From Globodera rostochiensis (taxonomy: Eukaryota > Nematoda > Chromadorea > Rhabditida > Heteroderidae), in contig JAEVLN010000003.1 in the NCBI GenBank assembly GCA_018350325.1, forward strand, positions 3,665,745 through 3,729,744: a stretch of 64,000 nt of DNA, given 5' to 3'. A program made the position numbers and the translations under genes. The notes below the pieces were generated by a model. The model was not told the DNA's origin, did not search any database, and was given only the letters and a program-made list of their open reading frames with translations. Position 1 is the first letter of the stretch. Each line of letters opens with the position of its first letter. Of this stretch, positions 1 through 12,288 are shown in pieces.

Positions 1-60
1 GTCTAAGCCTAAATGAACCCCAAGCCAGTCGCTTAGGCCTAAGCCTAAAGGATCCCTAAT
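1..60. repeat. TTAGGC-type palindromic dispersed repeat, copy 1
   Basis: The core TTAGGCCTAAGCCTAA holds the nematode telomere hexamer TTAGGC on one strand and its complement GCCTAA on the other, so it is palindromic, not a true head-to-tail telomere tract. The block AACCCCAAGCCAG next to it recurs in copy 2 (2276-2336), inside the adenylate kinase intron. A more degenerate copy lies at 29838-29900 in the cul-4 intron. A dispersed repeat family is the likeliest reading. Confidence 0.6.
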
Positions 61-358
61 AATCAGCGTATCAAATAACATTAGTTGCTTCCGCGTAAAA
101 ATTTTTGCAGATTCGTAATCAGCACCCTTGAAGGTAATTTCAGTTACCCGGTTTCCAAATTACCCCAACATATACATGTACTTAGCTTGTGTGTTATCTT
201 TAATAATTACAAAAAAGAAATGTCTTGTGCATTCCGTTCTTGAGAAATAAAATAACACTGCCGAGTTGTCCGTACACCAAAAAAATACACCTCCAAAATC
301 GCTTTTTCCCACAAAAGGCCACCTTCCCGAACCGATCTTTAACAATTACCCAATTTAC

Positions 359-1190
359 CTGCGCGAAAAGGTTATTTAGCTGCTCTTTGGAGTTAGCTCC
401 CTGACTTTTGAGTTCGTCCATTTTGTCTTCTGAATCATTTTCGTCCTCATTTTTCAGTTGTTCCATCTTTTTGGCAATGTCTTCGTCAATCAACTGGTTT
501 AGGTAACATTGCAGCTCGATTTCCTGAGTAATGCGTTTTTCTTCTTCCTGACGAAATCTAAAAAACGAAATTAATTAAAAATTTATATTTAGTAAAAACT
601 TAATTTTCTCGACGCGCTAACCGCAACAATTGCGTGATTTCGTCTCCATAAGTTTGCTTAAGGCTGAGAACCCCTTCATGAGCTCGCATCAACACTTTAA
701 TAGCCTAAAAGTTTGGTATTCCATCTTATATTTTCTGTAAAACTTCAATTTGAATTTACAAATCAGTTTATTTTTCTTACAATTAGTCGGAACCCAAAAA
801 GCGAAACACAAAATAACATAAACACTTAACACTATAAGATTTATCCCTAAAACACTGAAAACCTCGTCAAATTGTTTTTGGTGCACGTACACCTTCCCTA
901 GGTAGTAATTGGCCTTCACATTCTTTCTGTCCATGTCGAGTGCCTTTCTGCAGTCCTCCGCTGCGGACTCCCACTTTTTGAGATTCAAATTGCACAATGC
1001 ACGATTGGTGAAATAGGTTGGGTCGTTGGGGTTCTTTATAATGGCACGGGTGTAGTGGGAGAGGGCTTCCTTAAAAAACCAAGAATAAATTAGACAATTA
1101 AAGCTGATGCACCTCATATTTTCCCGCCTGGTAATACCGATTTCCACGTTCTTTGTGTTCGGAAGCTGTAAATTGTTGTGCTGATGACAT
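359..1190 (-). CDS. chn-1: CHIP/STUB1-type E3 ubiquitin ligase, 5' part (TPR and coiled coil)
   Basis: Co-chaperone ubiquitin ligase of the CHIP family, which docks the EEVD tail of Hsp70/Hsp90 through TPRs and ubiquitinates clients through a C-terminal U-box. Exons (minus): 1190-1113 (ATG at 1190), 1069-863, 704-622, 557-359; all phases close and give 189 residues. The first 130 residues are three TPRs (KERGNRYYQAGKYE, then TNRALCNLNLKKWESAAEDC and KANYYLGKVYVHQKQFDE), the rest a charged coiled coil ending NNLFAQ, collinear with the whole human N-terminal half. The U-box exon is not found in 1-358 and should lie beyond the left edge. Two donors are unusual (GTTTTC at 862, GTTAGC at 621). Identity is firm from domain order; only completeness is unknown. 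Confidence 0.88.
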
Positions 1191-1336
1191 ACCAACCTTT
1201 TTATTTAAATGTATTTGCCCAATTTCGATAAAATACATGTAATAAATTAATTAGAAAATAATGGAGTCCAGTTTGCCCCCCCCCCAATATTTTTTAAAAG
1301 TAATAAAAAAATTAAAAAGTCGCTAAAGATGCTTCT

Positions 1337-1400
1337 AGTGGTTTTCGTGGGCGTAGAATCCGGGTCTGACCTCCATTTCGACCGATTTCGAATTCCGTAC
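1337..1400. repeat. Dispersed GTAGAATCCG repeat (four copies in window)
   Basis: A segment with a T-rich, G-rich lead followed by G(G/A)CGTAGAATCCG and then tttcga-rich sequence. Related copies: about 16225-16310, 29718-29810 and 34203-34290. None shows clear terminal inverted repeats or a coding frame, so the class is unknown. Confidence 0.5.
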
Positions 1401-1705
1401 CAGACAACATTTTTTCGAACATACGAATTTTCCAAAAAATAAATTCGGTCTCAAAAACTTTTTTTTTGGCTTGCATTCATCGCCTGAAAATTTTTTGCTT
1501 ATTTGTTAGGAATTAAAATCTATTTTTGTTGGTGATTTTGTCCGCCTTTTTTGTGCTGAGTACGTCCTGGACATTTTCAATTGATAAGATAGAGGGTAAT
1601 TTCAAAGGACGTCCTTAGAAAATAAGGACTATGGGATCCCTGATATTTTTATTTTGGTTCCGTAATCGGTTTACTCTCTCTACATATTTATTAAGCAGTA
1701 ATTAA

Positions 1706-3058
1706 ATGGCACCATTGAATGAGCGCAAAATTGATCTGCCAATCATTTTTATTGTGGGCGGCCCGGGCTGTGGGAAAGGGACACAATGCGAGCGGATCGT
1801 GCAGAAGTTCGACTTCACCCATTTGAGTTCGGGCGATTTGCTGCGCAACGAAGTGAACTCCGGCTCGGAGTTGGGCAAACAGCTGAAGGAGACGATGGAT
1901 GCCGGTGGCCTAGTCCCATTGGTAATTCTCGAGCTGTAAAATTTAACGGAGTTTTGGAGGGCAAATTTGTAAAAATTCTTTTTAGGACAAAGTCTTGGCA
2001 ATTGTGAAGGCAGCAATGCTCAAAGAGTGCGAAACCTCAAAGGGTTTTCTCATTGACGGTAATTTTTTAAGAATACACGACCTTAAAAAAAAATACACGA
2101 CCATAAATAAATTACATTAAAAGTCGTATTTAAATTACAATTAAAAATCATATTGTAAGCGGATTTCTTCTAATATAGCTTGAAAATTTTTTGTTTTGTT
2201 ATGATAACATCCCACTCGTGTTGAAATTGCAGAATCCATTTAAACTTTTAATTCCCCCCATAAGCAAGAGGGATCGTTAGGCTTAGGCCTAAGCCTAACG
2301 AACCCCAAGCCAGGGTGGCTTAGGCCTAAGCCTAACGATAACGGACACTGTCACAGGAACACACTCCAAACCTACACCCTACTTTTAAAAATGCAGCGCT
2401 ATCAATGCCCTAATTTGTTCCAAAAACGCAGCAAACAAATAATATAGCAGACAATTTATATTTATGGTCGTGTATTTTTTTTTATGGTCGTGTTATTTTT
2501 TTTAAGGTCGTGTAAACATATTAAGGTCGTGTAAACATTTTAAGGTCGTGTAAACTGCAATAGAGCCGATTTAAATGTTTCTTTAAAAATTGTTTAGGGT
2601 ACCCTCGTGAGGTAATTCAAGGACAGCAATTTGAGCAGGAGGTAATTTATTAATTTTATTTTCGGCTTTTTTTTTGCATGAGAATTATTCCACATTGCAT
2701 TTCTTTTGCCGTTTTTCAAATTATTCAAAAACTTTTTAGATTCAGTCGCCTGTTCTGGTCATTTACTTCGAGGCCAGTGAGGCAACTTTGGTGAAACGAC
2801 TGATGGGCCGTGGACGAAGTGACGACAACGCGGACACTATCAAAAATCGATTGCGCAATTTCGTCGAGTCCACGAAGCCGGTGGTCGAATATTACGAGAA
2901 GCAGGGCAAATTGGTCAAGGTCGGTCGGGCAAGACAAAATAATTATAAATCTTTCCAAGTTAACTTTTCTGTACCAAAAGATCGTTGCTGAAAGTTCTGT
3001 TGAGAACATTTTTGCGGAAGTGAGCAAACATCTCAAAGAGCGCATAAAAACGAAGTGA
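1706..3058 (+). CDS. Adenylate kinase 1 (cytosolic short form)
   Basis: Catalyses ATP + AMP = 2 ADP in the cytosol. Exons 1706-1921, 1986-2058, 2598-2641, 2740-2919, 2981-3058; every phase closes, giving 196 residues, close to the 194 of animal AK1. Visible motifs: P-loop [10 protein letters not shown] (residues 18-27), [13 protein letters not shown] in the AMP-binding helix, GFLIDGYPRE (the DGYPR signature), and the short lid [11 protein letters not shown], which lacks the extended zinc-finger-like lid of long adenylate kinases. Family UMP/CMP kinases are close relatives, but the C-terminal half matches AK1 better. An acceptor-like AAGCAG sits just 5' of the ATG, compatible with trans-splicing. 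Intron 2 (2059-2597) carries a MITE-like insertion and one TTAGGC-type repeat. An AATAAA-like signal near 3415 and a G14 run at 3120 follow the stop. Confidence 0.93.
2071..2556. mobile_element. MITE-like inverted-repeat element in adenylate kinase intron 2
   Basis: The left end holds two copies of TACACGACC(T/A)T (2074-2104); the right end holds at least five inverted copies, (T/A)AAGGTCGTGTA (2463-2555). The longest pairing is TACACGACCATAAATA at 2094 with TATTTATGGTCGTGTA at 2459. Between them is AT-rich DNA plus a TTAGGC-type palindrome (2276-2336), i.e. a nested insertion. No transposase frame. Exact ends and target duplication were not resolved. Confidence 0.55.
2276..2336. repeat. TTAGGC-type palindromic dispersed repeat, copy 2
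   Basis: Shares with copy 1 the order TTAGGCCTAAGCCTAA, AACCCCAAGCCAG, then a second CTTAGGCCTAAGCCTAA about 45 bases on. Lies inside the larger inverted-repeat element of adenylate kinase intron 2. Confidence 0.6.
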
Positions 3059-3489
3059 ATAGCACTGACGATGATGTCTTCACAAAGCCTAGTTCCATTC
3101 TGATCAGCAAGCCGTAGTCGGGGGGGGGGGGGGGAATTAAATTTGACAAAAAACCATCGGAGGACCCTTTTGTTTTGCCACATTTATAGGTTTTGACCAA
3201 TGTTCTTTACAAATCGATAAAATCCAATGTTCCCCCTCCCATTCCTTAAAAGCTTTAAAAACCTAAAAATCGCCTTTTTCCCGCAACTGCCCCCCTCCCG
3301 AAAAAGCCTGCAGTAGCAATCAATTCAATCCCAGTCATATATAATAGCGTTTATTGTACACATTTCATTGTTGTATTTTGTATTGTACAATACATGTAAA
3401 GAACAGGACCAATAGAATAAATATATATTGTAAAGCGAGAGAGACATAGATTCATTTTTCAACGGCTACTCCATTTTCGGAACTCAATT

Positions 3490-6400
3490 GGTCCCATAGA
3501 CTTTATTTACGCGTCCCATAGACTTTTATTTACGCGTCCCATAGACTTTTATTTACGCGTCCCATAGACTTTTATTTACGCGTCCCATAGACTTTATTTA
3601 CGCGTCCCATAGACTTTTATTTACGCGTCCCATAGACTTTTATTTACGCGTCCCATAGACTTTTATTTACGCGTCCCATAGACTTTTATTTACGCGTCCC
3701 ATAGACTTTTATTTACGCGTCCCATAGACTTTTATTTACGCGTCCCATAGACTTTTATTTACGCGTCCCATAGGACTTTATTTACGCGTCCCATAGACTT
3801 TTATTTACGCGTCCCATAGACTTTTATTACGCGTCCCCTAGACTTTTATTTACGCGTCCCATAGACTTTTATTTACGCGTCCCATAGACTTTATTTAGCG
3901 TCCCATAGACTTTTATTTACGCGTCCCATAGACTTTTATTTACGCGTCCCATAGACTTTATTTACGCGTCCCATAGACTTTATTTACGCGTCCCATAGAC
4001 TTTATTTACGCGTCCATAGACTTTTATTTACGCGTCCCATAGACTTTTATTTACGCGTCCCATAGACTTTTATTACGCGTCCCATAGACTTTATTTACGC
4101 GTCCCATAGACTTTTATTTACGCGTCCCATAGATTTTATTTACGCGTCCCATAGCTTTTATTTACGCGTCCCATAGACTTTTTATTTACGCGCCCATAGA
4201 TTTTATTTACGCGTCCCATAGACTTTTATTTACGCGTCCCATAGACTTTTATTTACGCGTCCCATAGGACTTTTATTTACGCGTCCCATAGACTTTTATT
4301 TACGCGTCCCAAGACTTTTATTTACGCGTCCCATAGACTTTTATTTACGCGTCCCATAGACTTTTATTTAGCGTCCCATAGACTTTTATTTACGCGTCCC
4401 ATAGACTTTTATTTACGCGTCCCATAGACTTTATTTACGCGTCCATAACATAGACGTCCCATAGACTTTTATTTACGCGTCCCATAGATTTTATTTACGC
4501 GTCCCATAGACTTTTATTACGCGTCCATAGACTTTATTTACGCGTCCATAGACTTTTATTTACGCGTCCCATAGACTTTTATTTACGCGTCCCATAGACT
4601 TTTATTACGCGTCCCATAGACTTTTATTTACGCGTCCCATAGACTTTTATTTACGCGTCCCATAGCTTTTATTTACGCGTCCCATAGACTTTTATTTACG
4701 CGTCCCATAGACTTTTATTTACGCTCCCATAGACTTTTATTTACGCGTCCCATAGACTTTATTTACGCGTCCCATAGACTTTTTTTACGCGTCCCATAGA
4801 CTTTTATTTACGCGTCCCATAGACTTTTATTTACGCGTCCCAAGACTTTTATTTACGCGTCCCATAGACTTTATTTACGCGTCCCATAGACTTGTATTAC
4901 GGTCCATAGACTTTTATTTACGCGTCCCTAAGACTTTTATTACGCGTCCCATAGACTTTATTACGCGTCCCATAGACTTTTATTTACGCGTCCCATAGAC
5001 TTTATTTACGCGTCCCATAACTTTTATTTACGCGTCCATAGACTTTATTTACGCGTCCCATAGACTTTTATTTACGCGCCCATAGACTTTTATTTACGCG
5101 TCCCATAGACTTTTATTTACGCGTCCCATAGACTTTTTTTACGCGTCCCATAGACTATTTATTTACGCGTCCCATAGACTTTTATTTACGCGTACCATAG
5201 ACTTTTATTTACGCGTCCCATAGACTTTTATTTACGCGTCCCATAGACTTTATTTCGCGTCCCATAGACTTTTATTTACGCGTCCCATAGACTTTTATTT
5301 ACGCGTCCCATAGATTTTATTTACGCGTCCCATAGACTTTTATTACGCGTCCCATAGACTTTTATTTACGCGTCCATAGACTTTTATCCCATAGACTTTT
5401 ATTTACGCGTCCCATAGACTTTTATTTACGCGCCCATAACTTTTATTTACGCGTCCCATAGACTTTTATTTACGCGTCCCATAGACTTTTATTTACGCGT
5501 CCCATAGACTTTTATTTACGCGTCCCATAGACTTTTATTTACGCGTCCCATAGACTTTTATTTACGCGTCCCATAGACTTTTATTTACGCGTCCCATAGA
5601 CTTTTATTTACGCGTCCCATAGACTTTTATTTACGCGTCCCATAGACTTTTATTTACGCGTCCCATAGACTTTTATTTACGCGTCCCATAGACTTTTATT
5701 TACGCGTCCCATAGACTTTTATTTACGCGTCCCATAGACTTTTATTTACGCGTCCCATAGACTTTTATTTACGCGTCCCATAGACTTTTATTTACGCGTC
5801 CCATAGACTTTTATTTACGCGTCCCATAGACTTTTATTTACGCGTCCCATAGACTTTTATTTAACGCGTCCCATAGACTTTTATTTACGCGTCCCATAGA
5901 CTTTTATTAGATTTTATTTACGCGTCCCATAGACTTTTATTTACGCGTCCCATAGACTTTTATTACGCGTCCATAGACTTTTATTTACGCGTCCCATAGA
6001 CTTTTATTTACGCGTCCCATAGACTTTTATTACGCGTCCCATAGACTTTTATTTACGCGTCCCATAGACTTTTATTTACGCGTCCATAACTTTTATTTAC
6101 GCGTCCCATAGACTTTTATTTACGCGTCCCATAGACTTTTATTTACGGTCCCATAGACTTTATTTACGCGTCCCATAGACTTTTATTTACGCGTCCCATA
6201 GACTTTTATTTACGCGTCCCATAGACTTTTTATTTACGCGTCCCATAGACTTTTATTTACGCGTCCATAGACTTTTATTTACGCGTCCCATAGACTTTTA
6301 TTTACGCGTCCATAGACTTTTATTTCGCGTCCCATAGACTTTTATTTACGCGTCCCATAGACCTTTTATTTACGCGTCCCATAGCTTTTATTTACGCGTC

Positions 6401-7575
6401 CCATAGACTTTTATTTACGCGTCCCATAGAACTTTTATTTACGGTCCCATAGACTTTATTTACGCGTCCCATAGACTTTTATTTACGCGTCCCATAGACT
6501 TTTATTTACGCGTCCCATAGACTTTTATTTACGCGTCCCATAGACTTTTATTTACGCGTCCCATAGACTTTTATTTACGCGTCCCATAGACTTTTATTTA
6601 CGCGTCCCATAGACTTTTATTTACGCGTCCCATAGACTTTTATTTACGCGTCCCATAGACTTTTATTTACGCGTCCCATAGACTTTTATTTACGCGTCCC
6701 ATAGACTTTTATTTACGCGTCCCATAGACTTTTATTTACGCGTCCCATAGACTTTTATTTACGCGTCCCATAGACTTTTATTTACGCGTCCCATAGACTT
6801 TTATTTACGCGTCCCATAGACTTTTATTTACGCGTCCCATAGACTTTTATTTACGCGTCCCATAGACTTTTATTTACGCGTCCCATAGACTTTTATTTAC
6901 GCGTCCCATAGACTTTTATTTACGCGTCCCATAGACTTTTATTTACGCGTCCCATAGACTTTTATTTACGCGTCCCATAGACTTTTATTTACGCGTCCCA
7001 TAGACTTTTATTTACGCGTCCCATAGACTTTTATTTACGCGTCCCATAGACTTTTATTTACGCGTCCCATAGACTTTTATTTACGCGTCCCATAGACTTT
7101 TATTTACGCGTCCCATAGACTTTTATTTACGCGTCCCATAGACTTTTATTTACGCGTCCCATAGACTTTTATTTACGCGTCCCATAGACTTTTATTTACG
7201 CGTCCCATAGACTTTTATTTACGCGTCCCATAGACTTTTATTTACGCGTCCCATAGACTTTTATTTACGCGTCCCATAGACTTTTATTTACGCGTCCCAT
7301 AGACTTTTATTTACGCGTCCCATAGACTTTTATTTACGCGTCCCATAGACTTTTATTTACGCGTCCCATAGACTTTTATTTACGCGTCCCATAGACTTTT
7401 ATTTACGCGTCCCATAGACTTTTATTTACGCGTCCCATAGACTTTTATTTACGCGTCCCATAGACTTTTATTTACGCGTCCCATAGACTTTTATTTACGC
7501 GTCCCATAGACTTTTATTTACGCGTCCCATAGACTTTTATTTACGCGTCCCATAGACTTTTATTTACGCGTCCCA
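3490..7575. repeat. 4.1-kb tandem satellite, 23-bp unit
   Basis: Unit of 23 bp containing TTTATTTACGCGTCCCATAG plus ACT, with one MluI-type ACGCGT per unit; roughly 180 copies by length. The array fills the space between the poly(A) region of adenylate kinase and the next gene, ending about 25 nt before that gene's acceptor (7591-7600). Blocks 5460-5860 and 6470-7575 are almost perfect, while 3490-5450 and 5870-6460 are full of one-base deletions, mostly in C3, T3 or T4 runs. That pattern is typical of uneven consensus polishing, although real divergence cannot be excluded. Not coding in any frame. Confidence 0.97.
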
Positions 7576-7608
7576 ATTAGCATCAATTATTTCTTACAGA
7601 CCAAAACA

Positions 7609-10600
7609 ATGGAAACGGATCAAATGAGTGATAAGGAGCAGATGGAACAACAATATCCGGGGTGGCCACACGCCTACAGAGAGTTTGAAATTGTTGATTT
7701 TAGCGTCATTTCTCGCCCAACACTTTTTAGGCTCGCCAATATGTACCTATTTGAAGGCGTCTCCAACGATTTTCCGTACATTGCCTCGAGTCCGGTCAGT
7801 CCCAACGCCTATTTGGTCCCCACTTCCATCGGCTACGTTGCCTCACTCCTCAAAATGACCAAGTCGCAGCGCAACAAAGCCGAACACTTGAAGCATGGCT
7901 CTCCTACCTCATCCCCTGGAGTCTCTGTGGGTTTCACGTGCTTTCTAATGTCGCAATTCGATATATATTTATTAATAATTGGCAGATCGGGCTACACAGA
8001 AAAACTCCGGTGCGTGTAATCGTCAGCAAAGACCCAAACGATATTATTGTCAAGGTCTAAGCCTAATTTTATCCAAATTAGCGGTACCCAAATTCCATTT
8101 AGCAACTCATTTACGAATCGTTTAATGATCCGTCGAATACTATCAAAATGGACAAGGACGGAGTGAGGAGTTGCACTGTTTTTGATTCCATTCGGATTCC
8201 TTTACCTTCAACAGATCGTGACTTATTGTCTTTTCTCCGACGTCCGTGTGCCAACAAAATGCTACGTGTCCGGCTACCCCAATGCCGAAGTGGCGCATGA
8301 ACTGCTGAAGGGCACTGAGTGGATTCCGAACGTTGTGTACGAGGGCCGCGTTCAGTGCAAATTCACGTGGCACATGGATGAACAGACGCGGCGGGTCAAA
8401 AACTTACGGGGCCATTTCCAATTCAACAAAATTGTTGGATTTGCCCTACGAAATGAGGACTTGTAATTTTGCTCAATTTGAAGCAGCATTTTTAAGAATG
8501 TTTTTAGGAGGGCGTATAATTCACTTGCCGAATTTGCCGTTAGGGTAAGTTTGTTTTAGGTTTTGCCGCTGAGAGTTCATTTTACGTGCCTTTCTTTACT
8601 TAAATGCTCTGTTTTATGATGCGACTATGTACTCCTCGCCACTCGGCCACCCCGCGCGACCGATGGTCCAAGAAAAGGATAAACTTCCAATGTTGGTGCC
8701 AGTTCGCATCCGAGCAGTGAGTATGTGGTACTTCCGGGACTGCCCCGTGCTGGCGCCGGACCGTCCGCGTCGTTTGGCCCGAATTTCTCCGGGTTTAAGC
8801 GTGGACTGCAACTTGCCATGTAGGCAAATGGAACCTTCAACAGTTTCTTACAAAATCCAATCATATATTATTTTTGCATTTTCATAAAATTCCATTCAGC
8901 CTTTATTGAAATTGAGCCCGACGTTGCCAACCGAAAACGTCCATTGCCAGCAATTCGAGATGGTCAACGAATCATTGCGAATCTGTGGCACAACAGTAAG
9001 ACAAGAAAGGCTGGGGAAGAAACTATGCATTTAATAGTTCTCATCCATTTTTTTCGCCATTCTCGTGACTTTGGCACAAAAGTCTTGTTTCATAGGACTG
9101 AACAACTTCTACTTGGTGCTCAGTTATGTGCTTGCGGACAGACACAGACAGCCGGGGGAACGAGACGACCAATACCAACTGACAAATCGTCTCCAACTCG
9201 CCACGTCATCCGCTGCAGAAACGACCAACCAAGTCGTTATGGCATTTGTTTCTTTGCTAATTGGCAAATAAATTACAGTTTCTTGTCAAAGTGAACAATT
9301 CCATCTTCAAAGACTTTTATTCGTGCGAACCGCTTGGATTTGCACTCATTTCTGACCCGAAACGGTAAATTTGAACAGGACGGAAATTAAATTTGTTTTG
9401 AATTATCAGAAATGAGACGAATTTTGAATCGATTTTTCTGTATTTTTTTATCGCTTCGTTGGAACATATTTTGTCACGAAAGGCTTCTCCGCAACGCATC
9501 ACCTGCCGAACACCTTGGCGGCTTTCCCGTTTGGATTTGTGTTGAGGCGGATGAACAGCGTCTTGCCCGTTGCAGAATTACGGCATTGGCCGACGTGAGC
9601 ACGAACTACTCGCGACGTGACAGATCCGGGCTACATCCGGATGTCCGTTTTAAGGCCGTTTTTTTTTATTTACAATTTCATTCATATTACGGTACAAAAT
9701 ACCCTTTTGGGTAACAATTTCAGATTCGAGGCCATGGAATTCTCATCGTTGGCTCCAAAGGGATCGTCTTCAGCAGGGACCACCCGCAGACGCGCGTCCG
9801 TCTTCTGCCCTCCGACCGGTGCCGCGTCAGTGTCGGGGAACAATTCCTCTTTTCCGCCACATTTTACGGACTCAAAAAGGGCTTCATCGTTTGCGGAATT
9901 CAGCGTTTGAATGAGCAAGATGATGACTATTTTGAGGAAATTGAGTCCTTCCACTTTGGAGGCGACGACATTTTGGTGAGTGTTAAACACGCAAAATTAT
10001 ATTCCGGTTGAGAATGAGTCAGCAGCACTATTCTTTATTAGCAAATTGCAATTTTTCTGCAGTTCGTGCAGGAGTTGAGGACGCACATGCGACAATGGGC
10101 AGCTGAGGGACACGACAGTCCGAACTTTGGGCCTGTGGCGGACCCGGGAGAGTTGGTCCGGGAATACGTGCACAGGAACGAGATTAATTGGCCGGAGTTG
10201 ATCGACGTGTTTGTCTGTTACAACGCCGGTTGGGTGCCCGGGGAGAGCACCCTGATGAAGGTGCACTCATTGCTGGACGAAACAGACGATGAGGTGATCA
10301 ACAACATGGTGAGTTTGATGATGAATTCAAACGCTTCCAGGAGTCCGATCAATTTCTCATTTTGACTAAATTTTGCGCGCCCTTTATCGCAGATTAAGTC
10401 CAAGAAGAACAGAAAGAAAACGGATGCGCAGGGGACAGTTTCCAGCGGCCACAGTTCTTGTCCTGCTTCATCATCATCGACCGATGACGTTGAGGACGAG
10501 TGCGAATGTTTGCAAAAGTGGTCCATTCTGCGGGAGCTGACAAACGAAGAGCAGGCGGTCAACCAGCTGGAACCAGAGTTGGTCTATCGTTTGGTGGAGC

Positions 10601-10647
10601 TGCGGAATGCATTCAGTTCCCTTATTGCGCGCACCGTCAATGCTTAA
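7609..10647 (+). CDS. Unrecognised multi-exon protein
   Basis: I do not recognise the family. ATG 7609 follows a good acceptor (TTTCTTACAG, 7591-7600), suggesting trans-splicing. Exons with closing phases: 7609-7926, 7986-8054, 8103-8162, 8215-8462, 8508-8544; then a less certain exon ending near 8817; then about 8902-8996, 9097-9230, 9280-9365, two exons within 9411-9660, 9724-9975, 10063-10308 and 10393-10647. Expected length about 650-700 residues. The N-terminus is acidic (METDQMSDKEQMEQQ), the middle is mixed alpha/beta with no motif I can name, one exon reads RVRLLPSDRCRVSVGEQFLF, and the last is acidic and Ser-rich (SCPASSSSTDDVEDE). No signal peptide or membrane segment seen. Conserved-looking codon use and splice phases argue for a real gene. 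Confidence 0.6.
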
Positions 10648-11725
10648 TTGGCTCACGAAAAAGCTGTATTTTGAGACGATATAATTTACAAGATTGGTTT
10701 GTTGTGTAATGATTCTCTGCCGTGACGATAGAAATCAGGCACATATTTGGGGGGGGGGGCGCGTACTGGGGGTAAAGTGAGAAAAATAAACGGGGTATTA
10801 GGGGGGCGCAAACCCAAAGCTGATCTCTTTTTGACTGGTTCGAATTCGATCATTAACTGCGACGCACGAATTTTTGGGCGGAAACCACTATGAAGCAAGT
10901 TATAAGCCGGGACTGAAGTGTCTTTTTGAGTGGGGACTCAGTTGCCATTGATTAAAAGATGGGCAAAATCACGTACCTATATGTACATCAGGGATGGTCG
11001 GAATTCCGATTTCCCGTAATTTTTTTTGAGACCCCCGATATCCGAAATTTTTTGATGTCTCGGAATTCTGATTTCCGAAATTTTGAGCAAAAAGTCGGAA
11101 ATTTTCGGAAAAATCGATAATTTTCGGCCACTTTTTAACAATCTCGTTGATCTTTAAAAAAAATTCCCGGTGGCGGAATCTCCCATTCATGTAGAAACTT
11201 CAAAAAATTGTTTTTTTTTTAAATTTTGGTTGCAAATCACCTTACAATAACACAAAAATTCAAAATTTACTCTGCGGCGCCTATCGGCACCGCCGTACCC
11301 CTCCACCTCCCCAGTCCCAATCCTGGTTGGTCCGGGATTAACCGGGATAAAAATTCAACCCCTAAAAAAGTAATTTTTGAGCGAGATTTCGCATTGATGT
11401 TGGTTTAGTGGCGACTGGTAGGGAGTTGAGGATTGATTGGTTAGAGTTCAGATCCCCGGTGTTTAAATTGTTTTTACCGATTTTCTGCAACATCTATGCT
11501 GGAGTTGACAATATTTAAAACTTTTTTAAATTTGTCCCGATTAATTTTTTTGGTGACAATTTGGGAGTTTTTTTTGCCCTCGATTTTCTGAAATTATTTT
11601 GTTGAGCAGGGGAGGGGGATATCGGCGGTGCCGATAGGCGCTCTCGCATCTAGATCGGCTTGTCTCGTCAAGAGTTATCGATTGATACCAAATTTGTGGA
11701 GATTGATACACAGGAAGACACAAAA
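10648..11725. other. Intergenic, AT-rich with dispersed repeats
   Basis: No gene seen. Holds a G10 run (10750-10759), an AT-rich degenerate repeat built on GGAAATTTTCGG/CGGAATTCCGA (10990-11120), and a GGCGGCGCCTATCGGCACC copy (11275-11296) with an inverted partial copy at 11622-11641. Confidence 0.6.
11228..11300. repeat. Dispersed GGCGGCGCCTATCGG repeat, copy 1
   Basis: Order: TTTTGGTTGCAAATC, then about 25 AT-rich bases, then TTCAAAATT and GGCGGCGCCTATCGGCACCG. The same order recurs at 61438-61515 (in NDUFA8 intron 2), and the right part at 31985-32025. An inverted partial copy lies at 11622-11641. The core GGCGGTGCCGATAGGCGC/GGCGCCTATCGGCACCGCC is an imperfect palindrome. Confidence 0.6.
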
Positions 11726-12288
11726 CTTAGCTCAAAAATATTCATTTTGGCCACGTTTAAGTGGTTCAAAACCTGGTTTAAAAGCATTTCCTAAACTTAT
11801 GACTTTTTTTTCCGTGCACAGCTCGTCGAGACAAAGCGATCGGTATATCATTTATGCCGTTTTGGAGTGGGGCTTTTGGCATATTTTGACCTTTTTCGGA
11901 GTATATATATGCGTATATTTGGCCATTTTTGGAACATTTGATCCGAGTCTATTTTGTCGTCGAGTCCTGTTCCCGTGGTAATCCTGCAGAATGGTGGTCC
12001 CGATTTTTTTTTTAAAAAAAATAAGAACATTTTATTAAGTCGTTAGAACTCCTTTGTCCGATTTCAAACCTCGGACCCGATTTCGAATTTGTTTGATTGT
12101 TTTTTTTCGCGAAAAATTGTTTTTTTGAAAATGGAGGCGCCATCTAGTTTTACTATTACTGAAAATCAGGTACTTGATGAAAATCTTAGACAAAATCAAC
12201 GATTTAACAAAAATCTGATGTCAGTTTCTTGATCAGCACCCCCGGATGCAAATTATTAGACAATAACAAACAAAAAAAAGTCGGGACC
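11726..12288. repeat. Left long direct repeat flanking the LINE
   Basis: About 563 bp, nearly identical to 15904-16503. Begins AAATATTCATTTTGGCCACG and ends AAAAAAGTCGGGACC. It lacks a segment of about 44 bp present in the right copy (after CGTTAGAA), with GAA at both break points, so a small microhomology deletion distinguishes the two copies. Confidence 0.9.

Noticed and set aside
2276..2336. True telomere or chromosome end
   Set aside because: Motifs are inverted back to back and lie inside an intron of a normal gene.
3490..7575. CRISPR-like array
   Set aside because: Units are directly adjacent without unique spacers, in a nematode genome.
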